Below are positions 54,749 to 62,838 of a DNA stretch of 64,000 bases, in pieces. Under the pieces are notes generated by a model. It saw only the letters and a list, made by a program, of their open reading frames with translations, ran no database searches and had not been told where the DNA came from. This DNA is from Providencia alcalifaciens. Lineage in GTDB: Bacteria > Pseudomonadota > Gammaproteobacteria > Enterobacterales > Enterobacteriaceae. The stretch is taken from contig NZ_OU659204.1 in the NCBI RefSeq assembly GCF_915403165.1, forward strand, positions 1,364,001-1,428,000, in the 5' to 3' direction. Made by a program: the position numbers and the translations under genes. Numbering within the stretch: the stretch's first letter is position 1; every line of letters starts with the position of its first letter.

Positions 54749-55034
54749 ATTGGTTTGTTCCTGAGAACGAGGCGCATATTACCCACCCCGTATTCAGTTG
54801 TAAAGCATAAAATTAAAAAAAATGTTCAACAGGCTGTTAAATAAACAAGTTGGTGATTATTTATGCCTTGCTAGTTAGATTTCAGGGGTTTGCTCGTTGT
54901 TTTAAGCGGAACTGCTAAAATGTGAATAGTGAGCAAGCAATAGGGATTGTTCTATTAATAAGTAGGCAGGAATAAATTAAAGTAGCTGCGAATAGGGTGG
55001 GTATGAATGAAAAGGTTGAAGGGTACTAGGAAGC

Positions 55035-55070
55035 AAAAAGCCCGCAAGAATTAATCTTAGCGGGCTTTTT
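55035..55070 (-). terminator. Terminator of tRNA-Asn copy 3
   Basis: Arms AAAAAGCCCGC and GCGGGCTTTTT around 14 nt; perfect symmetry, works in both directions. Confidence 0.85.
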
Positions 55071-55075
55071 AAATT

Positions 55076-55151
55076 TGGCTCCTCCAGCTGGACTTGAACC
55101 AGCGACATACGGATTAACAGTCCGCCGTTCTACCGACTGAACTATGGAGGA
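55076..55151 (-). tRNA. tRNA-Asn (GUU), copy 3
   Basis: A 76-nt gene identical in sequence to copy 2, with anticodon GTT and encoded CCA; own terminator 5 bp downstream. Confidence 0.97.
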
Positions 55152-55287
55152 ATTGGGTTGTTCCTGAGAACGAGGCGAATATTAACGATATCACCTCGGC
55201 CTGTCAACGATAAAAATAGAAAATAAATCTAATTGCTCACTCACTACTCATTACGAATAAAAACTACGCTATATTATTGATAATATT

Positions 55288-55791
55288 TTAATTTTGAGCG
55301 GCTAAAGTGACTTGTGTCGGCAAAGAAACCTCAGGATAAGCAATATGGTAAATATCGTAAAAGGAGATGCTGCCCTTTAATGCTAATAAACGAGAAACTT
55401 CTTGCTTGATAGCTGAGCTGATTTCCTGAGATTCAAGAACTTTATTTAAAGCGTCCTCAGATACAACTTCAGTGACAAACCATTCGCCGTTATAGCAAAC
55501 GCGCAAATCAAGCACACCAATATCTTCGAAATGGTAAACAGGCTTAATGTCAAACAACAGAACGCTAGCAAGTATAATAAACAAGAAGGTTATACCAAGC
55601 GTCCAATAAGGGCCAAAGTAGGGGGCATACCATAAGATCACGGCAAGCGGTAAATAGGCTGCAATCATGCCAATACATAAATAAGGATGATTGGCGAGAA
55701 ATTGGCTATTAAAGTAAGGTTTACCATCACGTTGCTCACGCTGATTAATGGTATCTAAATCGTCTATAAGTATTTGTTTGATAATATCCAT
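55288..55791 (-). CDS. ylaC: YlaC family inner-membrane protein
   Basis: A 167-residue protein with two central helices (LCIGMIAAYLPLAVILWYAPYF and WTLGITFLFIILASVLLF). INQREQRDGKPYFNSQFL, YHFEDIGVLDLRVCYNGEWF and GSISFYDIYHIA match E. coli YlaC closely. Function unknown. The 480 bp on its right side hold no gene. Confidence 0.88.
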   Translation of the reverse strand: MDIIKQILIDDLDTINQREQRDGKPYFNSQFLANHPYLCIGMIAAYLPLAVILWYAPYFGPYWTLGITFLFIILASVLLFDIKPVYHFEDIGVLDLRVCYNGEWFVTEVVSEDALNKVLESQEISSAIKQEVSRLLALKGSISFYDIYHIAYPEVSLPTQVTLAAQN

Positions 55792-56271
55792 GGTAAGTGA
55801 CTCTCTGTCAGATATCTATACTAGGAGGGTATCACGGAGGGAATGAATTGTTATATATCAGTTAAAAAAAATATTTAACTGGATTGTCATTATCTCGGAC
55901 TAATCCAGTCGATTTTTTAGGCCTAGAGAGGGTTTTTATTTAAAAAAATCTTTAAAATATCAATAAAATGCAGTTTTTTTGTTAACATAATTCCGCCTAA
56001 AAGTGACTGAATCGAAAAAACATCAATATTTTCGGGATTGAATGTATAAAATAGTTGCTATTATCTCAAAGTCATGAGTTAATGTGCATCGGCCTGTTTA
56101 GCAGTCCTATTTGATGTATGATTACTGAGTTAGTGTGTTCTAAAGAAAAAAGTTATCACAGATAGCCTTTGACCGTGACGCTTCATCTTGGTGTTTCCCT
56201 GATTAAATAGCTGACTCTGGCCCATATATGCCAAAAGGCAAGTTTTTTTGATGTTATATAGGAAAAGTCAA
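55792..56271. other. Divergent regulatory region ylaC / cold-shock gene
   Basis: No ORF recognised. The right half is presumably the long 5' leader typical of csp mRNAs, which fold differently in the cold. Confidence 0.45.
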
Positions 56272-56484
56272 ATGTCCGACAAAATGAAAGGTCAAGTTAA
56301 GTGGTTCAACGAGTCTAAAGGCTTCGGTTTCATCACTCCAGCTGATGGTAGCAAAGACGTTTTCGTCCACTTCTCTGCCATTCAGGGCAATGGTTTCAAA
56401 ACTCTGGCAGAAGGCCAGCAAGTTGAATTCACCATTGAAAACGGTGCAAAAGGCCCAGCAGCTGCAAACGTAACTGCTATCTAA
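56272..56484 (+). CDS. cspE: Cold-shock protein, CspC/CspE type
   Basis: A 70-residue OB-fold RNA chaperone. RNP1 is KGFGFITP and RNP2 is VFVHFSAI. It has features of both CspC ([23 protein letters not shown]) and CspE of E. coli, so the symbol is a best guess. Such members melt RNA structure and act as antiterminators at normal temperature. Start at 56272 ([12 protein letters not shown]), AGGAAAA upstream. Confidence 0.85.
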   Translation: MSDKMKGQVKWFNESKGFGFITPADGSKDVFVHFSAIQGNGFKTLAEGQQVEFTIENGAKGPAAANVTAI

Positions 56485-56508
56485 GCTAATTGCTTAACTG
56501 ATTTTCTA

Positions 56509-56538
56509 AAGCCCGTCCTTTTTAAGGACGGGCTTTTT
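56509..56538 (+). terminator. Terminator after the cold-shock gene
   Basis: Stem AAGCCCGTCCTT/AAGGACGGGCTT with a short loop, then five T. Confidence 0.92.
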
Positions 56539-56966
56539 CATTTCTGAAAAATAAAAAATATAGTGTAAAAATAATTAACATTTAAATCTTTACTTAATAA
56601 TTAGCCGCATCTATACTCAGCTCACATTAACCTATTGGAGATAAATTACTTGGACAGTCAGAGTTGTAATAAAAACTTAATTTAATTGGCAAGTAATTAA
56701 TAATCTCTTCTATTAGCTGCTTGCCACTACGGCGGGCGGTGTCTGATGTTCCTATCATTCATACTCCCTGATTTATATAAGAATTTTTCATTTTCGAATG
56801 GAATAATCACTGTTGCAGTGAGTGTGTATCATGCAAGTTTATATTTATTCTCTATTCCCTCCGGGCAATAGCTATTAATTACTGAATATTTATTTATTCA
56901 GCAATTTGGCATGGGCTTTTTATTTAGCTCATTAATTGTTATCCATTATTTGATGGAGGGATCATT
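56539..56966 (+). promoter_or_regulatory. Long leader region of mgtC
   Basis: About 430 bp precede mgtC. Two overlapping short ORFs lie within: 56746-56871 (41 codons, MFLSFILPDLYKN start) and 56831-56878 (15 codons, MQVYIYSLFPPGNSY, with a Pro-Pro pair). A hairpin CTGAATA/TATTCAG follows at 56883-56901 and GGGCTTTTTATTT shortly after. The arrangement is like the Salmonella mgtCBR leader (mgtM, mgtP). No clear PhoP box was found by eye. Confidence 0.5.
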
Positions 56967-57665
56967 ATGTTTTTCACACCGGATATATTAAATCTTTTAT
57001 CTGCAATGTGCCTTGGTGCATTAATTGGCGCAGAGCGTCAATGGCGTCAAAGAATGGCAGGGTTGCGTACGAATGCATTGGTTGCAACGGGAGCAGCTGT
57101 ATTTATTTTGAGTTCAGTGACGACTTCTCCTGATAGCCCTGGTCGAATTGCGGCACAAATTGTGTCAGGTATTGGCTTCTTAGGTGCTGGAGTGATCATG
57201 CGTGAAGGCATGAATATTCGAGGGCTGAATACTGCCGCAACACTATGGTGTTCAGCAGGGATTGGTGTGTTATGTGGGTTAGGGCAATATTCACTAGCAA
57301 CAATAGCCACTTTATTGATTTTATGTGCAAATATTTTATTGCGAGAAGCCGCAGCAAAAATTAATCGCCAGCCGCAACAGCAGGAATTGGATGTTGAACA
57401 GCGTTATAAAATACGTGTGATGTGTCATCAAGGTGATGAAATCCTTGTTAGAACGTTGATTTTACAAGCCATTAATGGGCTGCATATTCGCTTACAGTCA
57501 TTGAGTAGCGCAGATACATTGAAACCAGAACAGCTGGAGGTGTGCGCAGAGTTTCTTGCCACGCCTGTCGAGCAAAAAGAGATAGAAGCATTGGTTTGCC
57601 GGATTAGTCTTGAGCAAAGTGTCAGTGCTATCAATTGGAAAGTGGCATCTGAGCTACCAGCTTGA
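56967..57665 (+). CDS. mgtC: Virulence/Mg2+-stress protein MgtC
   Basis: A 232-residue inner-membrane protein of the MgtC/SapB family. Five helices lie in residues about 1-130, with the family signature LGALIGAERQWRQRMAGLRTNALV and VSGIGFLGAGVIMREGMNIRGLNTAATLW; a cytoplasmic ACT-like C-terminal domain follows (about 145-230). In Salmonella MgtC limits F1Fo-ATPase activity and supports survival in macrophages. First gene of an mgtC-mgtB operon. Confidence 0.94.
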   Translation: MFFTPDILNLLSAMCLGALIGAERQWRQRMAGLRTNALVATGAAVFILSSVTTSPDSPGRIAAQIVSGIGFLGAGVIMREGMNIRGLNTAATLWCSAGIGVLCGLGQYSLATIATLLILCANILLREAAAKINRQPQQQELDVEQRYKIRVMCHQGDEILVRTLILQAINGLHIRLQSLSSADTLKPEQLEVCAEFLATPVEQKEIEALVCRISLEQSVSAINWKVASELPA

Positions 57666-57697
57666 TTGCTAAAAATTAACTGATTAAAGGAGCCGAA

Positions 57698-57748
57698 ATG
57701 GACGAGCACCCCCCGTCTTGGAGATATAAACAGGAGCTATCTGGCTAA
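57698..57748 (+). CDS. Leader peptide ORF before mgtB (16 aa)
   Basis: ATG at 57698 with AAAGGAG 5-6 bp upstream; codes MDEHPPSWRYKQELSG, then TAA. The Asp-Glu and Pro-Pro near the N-terminus resemble the acidic/proline leaders MgtL (MEPDPTP...) and the Salmonella mgtQ-type ORF in the same gap. Its last codons lie in the 5' arm of a hairpin (GCTATCTG 57736-57743 with CAGATAGC 57766-57773), so ribosome position would decide whether that hairpin forms. Confidence 0.7.
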   Translation: MDEHPPSWRYKQELSG

Positions 57749-57811
57749 AATACAATATTTTCAGTCAGATAGCGTTTAAAAAGTACAACTGTACTCTATA
57801 GAGATAACGTT

Positions 57812-60514
57812 ATGACTGAAATAAGGCATCAGCGCAAAGGCGCAAAAGCCCCTGCACGCCAAAAATTCATTGTTGGCGAACAAGCGAGTAAAAGCATTGA
57901 GCAGGTTCTCAATGAATATCAAACTAACCTTCTGGGTTTATCTGAAAATGAAGCTCTCGACCGCCTAGTGGTAGATGGTGAAAATGAAGTTGCTCACGAA
58001 AAAGCCCCTCCTGCTTGGAAGCAGTTACTCACTTCTTTTAAAAATCCATTTATTTTTGTTTTGATGATCCTAGCGATTGTGAGTTTCTTTACTGACTACG
58101 TGATCCCTGAACGTCAAGGTGAAGAGACTGATTTAACAGGCGTTATTATCATTGTCACGATGGTTGTATTAAGTGGATTGCTGCGTTTTTGGCAAGAATA
58201 TCGAACCAATAAAGCGGCAGAAGCTTTGAAATCCTTGGTAAGAACTACAGCAACGGTATACCGGCGCGACAATAGAACAGGGCGTTCTATTCGCAAGGAA
58301 GTGCCAATCAAATGCTTAGTACCAGGGGATATCGTTTTATTATCAGCTGGAGATATGGTTCCTGCGGATTTAAAACTGGTTGAATCTCGAGATCTATTTA
58401 TCAGTCAAGCCATTTTAACGGGGGAATCTATCCCGGTTGAAAAATATGACACTCTCGCAAATGTGTCCGCAAAAAGTTTAGAACCCGCATCACCGACAGA
58501 AAATGAATTACTTGAAATTTCAAATATCTGTTTGATGGGCACCAATGTGACAAGCGGTACCGCGAGAGGGATTGTGGTGGCAACGGGGAGCAAAACGTAC
58601 CTAGGTTCGCTGGCCAAATCTATTGTAGGAACCCGCGCTCAAACTGCTTTTGATCGCGGCGTGAATAGTGTGAGTTGGTTGCTGATCCGCTTTATGCTGG
58701 TAATGGTGCCGATTGTCTTATTAATCAATGGATTCACTAAAGGTGATTGGTTTGAAGCAACACTATTTTCACTGGCTGTTGCGGTAGGATTAACGCCTGA
58801 AATGTTACCGATGATAGTGAGCTCAAACCTTGCAAAAGGGGCGATAGCCATGTCTAAGCACAAGGTTATCGTTAAACGGCTCAATGCTATTCAAAACTTT
58901 GGTGCGATGGATGTACTCTGTACGGATAAAACGGGAACATTAACGCAAGAACGCATCATTTTAGAGCATTATCTCGACAGTAATGGACAAAAAGATAGCC
59001 GAATTTTGCAATTGGCATGGTTGAACAGTTTCCATCAAAGTGGTGCCAAAAATATGATGGATCAGGCAATTATTCGACGGGGCCGTGGTAATGATAAGGT
59101 CGAGCAGTTGAAGGCTTATCAAAAAATTGATGAACTACCATTTGATTTTATTCGCCGAAAATTATCTGTCACCGTAAAAACCCCTGAAGGTGATGCTTTA
59201 TTGATCTGTAAAGGGGCTGCGGAAGAGATGCTAGCTGTTTGTCATAGTTATCAGCATGATGGACATACCACCTTATTAGATGCTCAAGCTAAAGCTAGGA
59301 TTTCGGAGCTGGTCAGTGACTATAATAAACAGGGTTTCCGGGTATTACTGCTGGCAACGCGTTCACTAAATGATGCTGAGGCTTTGTTACCGTTATCGGC
59401 TCAAGCAGAACAACAGCTTGAGTTACAAGGTATTCTTACATTTTTAGACCCTGCAAAAGAGAGCGCTATTTCGGCTATTGCTGCACTAAGAGAAAATGGC
59501 GTGATGGTCAAAGTCCTCACTGGTGATAATGCGGTGATCACTGAAAAAATTTGCCATGATGTAGGTTTGAATATCGATGAGATCATGACAGGTCTTGAAG
59601 TCGAGGCAATGAGCGATGATGAGCTGAAAACGAAAGTTGAACAAGTTTCCGTTTTCTGCAAATTAACCCCTCTGCAAAAATCTCGGATCCTAAAACTATT
59701 GCAAGCAAATGGACATACTGTCGGTTTTCTGGGAGATGGAATCAATGATGCCCCCGCTTTACGGGATGCCGATGTAGGAATATCTGTGGATACGGGGACT
59801 GATATCGCGAAAGAGTCTGCGGATATCATTCTGTTAGAAAAGGATTTGATGGTATTAGAACAAGGCGTTATCAAAGGAAGAGAAACGTTTGGGAATATTA
59901 TTAAGTATTTAAATATGACCGCTAGTTCTAACTTTGGAAATGTATTTTCCGTTCTGATTGCCAGTGCATTTATTCCGTTCTTACCGATGCTAGCTATTCA
60001 TTTACTGGTTCAAAATTTGCTGTACGATATGTCTCAATTAGCATTACCTTGGGACAAAATGGACAAAGAGTTTTTAAAACGTCCACGTAAATGGGATGCG
60101 AAAAATATTGGACGATTTATGATTTGGATTGGGCCAACATCTTCCATTTTTGATATCACAACATTTGCTTTGATGTGGTATGTATTCCAAGCCAATAGTG
60201 TGGCCCATGAAGCACTCTTTCAATCCGGTTGGTTTGTTGAGGGATTATTGTCGCAAACCTTGGTCGTTCATATGTTACGGACACAAAAAATTCCCTTTAT
60301 TCAAAGTACGGCTGCATTACCAGTGTTACTGACAACGGGAATTATTATGGCTCTTGGGCTTTATATACCGTTCTCATCATTTGGTTCGATGATTGGCTTG
60401 CAGCCTTTACCAATGGAATATTTTCCTTGGTTAGTGCTGACACTCGTCAGTTACTGTTTTGTCGCACAAGGGATGAAGCATATTTATATTAAACGCTTTG
60501 GAACTTGGTTATAA
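57812..60514 (+). CDS. mgtB: Magnesium-transporting P-type ATPase MgtB
   Basis: A 900-residue P3B-type ATPase importing Mg2+. Motifs: VESRDLFISQAILTGESIPVEKY (actuator TGES), DVLCTDKTGTLTQERI (phosphorylated Asp), VKVLTGDNAVITEKICHDVGL, and GFLGDGINDAPALRDADVGISVDTGTDIAKESADIILLEKDLMVLE. Ten helices: two before TGES, two before DKTG, six at the end. MgtA and MgtB are alike; co-transcription with mgtC favours MgtB. No mgtR-like ORF is visible downstream. Confidence 0.93.
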   Translation: MTEIRHQRKGAKAPARQKFIVGEQASKSIEQVLNEYQTNLLGLSENEALDRLVVDGENEVAHEKAPPAWKQLLTSFKNPFIFVLMILAIVSFFTDYVIPERQGEETDLTGVIIIVTMVVLSGLLRFWQEYRTNKAAEALKSLVRTTATVYRRDNRTGRSIRKEVPIKCLVPGDIVLLSAGDMVPADLKLVESRDLFISQAILTGESIPVEKYDTLANVSAKSLEPASPTENELLEISNICLMGTNVTSGTARGIVVATGSKTYLGSLAKSIVGTRAQTAFDRGVNSVSWLLIRFMLVMVPIVLLINGFTKGDWFEATLFSLAVAVGLTPEMLPMIVSSNLAKGAIAMSKHKVIVKRLNAIQNFGAMDVLCTDKTGTLTQERIILEHYLDSNGQKDSRILQLAWLNSFHQSGAKNMMDQAIIRRGRGNDKVEQLKAYQKIDELPFDFIRRKLSVTVKTPEGDALLICKGAAEEMLAVCHSYQHDGHTTLLDAQAKARISELVSDYNKQGFRVLLLATRSLNDAEALLPLSAQAEQQLELQGILTFLDPAKESAISAIAALRENGVMVKVLTGDNAVITEKICHDVGLNIDEIMTGLEVEAMSDDELKTKVEQVSVFCKLTPLQKSRILKLLQANGHTVGFLGDGINDAPALRDADVGISVDTGTDIAKESADIILLEKDLMVLEQGVIKGRETFGNIIKYLNMTASSNFGNVFSVLIASAFIPFLPMLAIHLLVQNLLYDMSQLALPWDKMDKEFLKRPRKWDAKNIGRFMIWIGPTSSIFDITTFALMWYVFQANSVAHEALFQSGWFVEGLLSQTLVVHMLRTQKIPFIQSTAALPVLLTTGIIMALGLYIPFSSFGSMIGLQPLPMEYFPWLVLTLVSYCFVAQGMKHIYIKRFGTWL

Positions 60515-60570
60515 CATGGTTGGGTTACGTGACTTGAGCGGGACCCATCGCTAGAAATTAATTAAAAAAA

Positions 60571-60597
60571 AAGAGCCATATAGGCTCTTTTTTTTAA
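60571..60597. terminator. Bidirectional terminator after mgtB
   Basis: Stem AAGAGCC/GGCTCTT with a 5-nt loop, an A-run on the left and eight T on the right. Shared with the convergent lipoprotein gene. Confidence 0.92.
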
Positions 60598-60611
60598 CAG
60601 AGTAGGAAAGA

Positions 60612-60923
60612 TTACTGCAGACCTAAAGCTGTTTTCATTTGTTTCATCGCATCAATGCCTTGCTGGCAAGCTTGATCTTGTTGGTCTTTAGGTAAAGCAG
60701 CAACTTGCTTTTTGCCTTCTTCTAACTGACCTTTCATCGCATCTAATTGAGCTTTGGCTTGTGGGTTCTCAGAAGCTTTAGCAATTAAGCTATCAACTTC
60801 AGCGAAGTAAGCGTTACAAGTTTCAGTTGCACCAGCAACTTGACCTTTTTTCTCTTCTTCTGAGCACGCAGTGATTGTTAATGCCAATAAACCCAGTCCA
60901 CAAGCTAAAATCATCTTTTTCAT
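60612..60923 (-). CDS. Small DUF5339-type lipoprotein
   Basis: A 103-residue protein with a lipoprotein signal peptide, lipobox LTITAC at about residues 14-19. The mature part is Ala/Gln/Lys-rich and helical (TCNAYFAEVDSLIAKASENPQAKAQLDAMKGQLEEGKKQ), with two further Cys that may pair. Position-2 residue after the Cys is Ser, which favours the outer membrane. Function unknown. ATG at 60923, AAGG upstream. Confidence 0.75.
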   Translation of the reverse strand: MKKMILACGLGLLALTITACSEEEKKGQVAGATETCNAYFAEVDSLIAKASENPQAKAQLDAMKGQLEEGKKQVAALPKDQQDQACQQGIDAMKQMKTALGLQ

Positions 60924-61947
60924 AATCAACCTTATTAAAATTATTTATATATAAAGCAAATTAAGTATATAAGAGGATCTTCTTTTATCAATGTAACAAA
61001 TCCTAAAAAGGAAATTAATAATTAATTCAAATGGTTAATCTTTAACATAAATATTTATGCTTTATAAATGACTTTTGTAGCGATAATTATCTATCGTGCT
61101 TTTTGCTAGCTTATTGTGACGTATGAAAAATAAGAATGGATTATTATTACTGGGTATAAATACGTAATTGATACTGAGATCTTCTATTCATGAAATAAGA
61201 ATAACCGCATAAAGTATCTAGTGAGTAGCAAACTGTTTTGTAAAAAATACGTTAAGTAGAAGTAACTAGAAATTGTGTGTGATATGAGGAAATTAAACTC
61301 CTTATAACTTTTCTAATGATGTTAATAACTTTTTTTCATATACAGTAAAAATAATTAAAATTCAGAAACAGTGTAAAAAATAATTTACATGTCACGTATA
61401 AAACTGGATTATCGAATATTTGTAGAATTAATGGCTGTACATTTAAAATGCGATTATAGAAGTGAAAAGTGAGCTATATCACAAATTTATCAATAAAATG
61501 CTTTTCACTATATAATATTGATTTTTAAATTAAATTTCCTTTGAACCTTTAGGGGGTTATCAGGTAAAGTCTCTGCCTTCAAGGGGGACCTCCTTTCGAA
61601 TCTTGGTTTTTTAAGTGATAAAACTTTGCTATTTAGGTTAACAACGATTAGGTTCGTTAGGTTGACGCTAGGTCAAATTTGCGTGCAAAATTACTCTCAT
61701 AAGAAATTCGCCAAAGTGTTTTAGACAGGTTAGAATGCTTCGGACAAAGGGAAATAAATTTTCTTACATTACATTCCCAGAAGGATCCACCTTACAAAGG
61801 GAAAGTAAGAAAATGAGATGAGGCAATTACGCTTATCTCGATATGCAACATAGCAGACAATCATTAATGCTATGGGCATGGTATGTATGTAACCGGATTT
61901 ATCTTGTTACTTTTTATTTTTATAATTACACACAGGGCTTTACCATT
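60924..61947. other. One-kilobase non-coding region upstream of fliZ
   Basis: No convincing ORF in 1 kb, unusual for this window. The right half is less A+T-rich and contains symmetrical pieces: AAGG.GGGACC.CCTT near 61580-61594, and the inverted repeat at 61758-61814. An in-frame extension of fliZ back to 61843 is open but lacks a Shine-Dalgarno and homology. Confidence 0.5.
61758..61814. repeat. Inverted repeat upstream of fliZ
   Basis: Ten-base perfect arms ATTTTCTTAC (61758-61767) and GTAAGAAAAT (61805-61814), with CCC/GGG inside the loop. ACAAAGGGAAA occurs twice, at 61744 and 61794, flanking the left arm. Confidence 0.6.
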
Positions 61948-62460
61948 ATGTCTGCTTCTATTGTAAAGAAACGGCCGTTGAGTCGTTATATTAAAGATTT
62001 TAAACACAGCCAAACTCATTGTGCACACTGTAATAAAACTCTTGATCGTATCTCCCTCGTATTCAACGATGGTATCTTAAATAAAGAAGCTATCGCTGAC
62101 ATGACCGATTTGGTTGATGAAGCGGCTTGGGGCGAACTTCAAGGGCAATTTACAGCACTTTGTCGTTTTTGTAGCGAAATTTTCTGTAATAGCAATACAG
62201 ACTATTTCGATATTATGTCTTTTAAACAGTATTTGTTCTTACAGACAGAAATGAGTCATAGCACCGTCCGCGAGTACGTTGTTCGTCTGCGCCGCTTAGA
62301 TGAACTGCTGTCATCCTCTAACTTTTCAATGAAAGGCTTTACCGCAAGTAAAGTTCAAGAACAGTTGAGCGATAAAATGACTGATTCAGCATTTAGCAAC
62401 TACAATATTGCACTACGTAAATATGAGCAGTATTTAAGCTGGCAGTCAGAAAAAAACTAA
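61948..62460 (+). CDS. fliZ: Flagellar/biofilm regulator FliZ
   Basis: FliZ is a DNA-binding antagonist of sigma-S promoters and supports flagellar gene expression. The 170-residue product agrees strongly with E. coli FliZ: KKRPLSRYIKDFKHSQTHCAHC, ALCRFCSEIFC, DYFDIMSFKQYLFLQTEMSHSTVREYVVRLRRLDELL, NYNIALRKYEQYL. The SAM-like/integrase N-terminal-type helical domain with the Arg-rich helix (VREYVVRLRRL) is kept. In E. coli it follows fliA; here fliA is absent and 1 kb of non-coding DNA precedes. Own terminator. Confidence 0.92.
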   Translation: MSASIVKKRPLSRYIKDFKHSQTHCAHCNKTLDRISLVFNDGILNKEAIADMTDLVDEAAWGELQGQFTALCRFCSEIFCNSNTDYFDIMSFKQYLFLQTEMSHSTVREYVVRLRRLDELLSSSNFSMKGFTASKVQEQLSDKMTDSAFSNYNIALRKYEQYLSWQSEKN

Positions 62461-62524
62461 TAATATTTTAAGTTAATAAAAATAGTTGGTTATACGATTA
62501 TTTTTAATACTAAAATAGGCAAAT

Positions 62525-62551
62525 AGGTGTCCAATAGGGCACCTTTTTTAT
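62525..62551 (+). terminator. Terminator after fliZ
   Basis: Arms AGGTGTCC/GGGCACCT with one G-U pair, loop AATA, then eight T. Confidence 0.88.
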
Positions 62552-62783
62552 TTTTGAATAATAATAAACATACATGATATAAATTGAACAGATTTAGAAT
62601 TAAATTTCATCAACTGTTATAGCCAATACTTAATATATGATTATAAAAATTAACAAAAGCTATTTAATTAAATTTATAGATAAATAAGGATGACAAAAAA
62701 CAAAAAAATAGTGAATATTCTGAGTTAATGATAAAAGAATAGAATATTATGAATGTAGCTCAAGAGTTTATAGTGAGGAGAGA

Positions 62784-62829
62784 GCCTGAGTTAATCTGCC
62801 TATATTATATTGGACTGAAAAACTCAGGC
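62784..62829. repeat. Inverted repeat next to putA
   Basis: Arms GCCTGAGTT (62784-62792) and AACTCAGGC (62821-62829) with a 28-nt spacer. It is 9 bp past the putA stop and may be part of its terminator. The rest of 62552-62783 holds nothing recognised. Confidence 0.5.
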
Positions 62830-62838
62830 TTTTGCATA

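Noticed and set aside
60515..60570. A possible mgtR-like small ORF after mgtB (12 codons from ATG at 60514)
   Set aside because: Too short, without a Shine-Dalgarno, and not hydrophobic as MgtR is.
61843..61947. A 35-residue N-terminal extension of FliZ
   Set aside because: There is no Shine-Dalgarno, it is not family-like, and FliZ homology begins at 61948.
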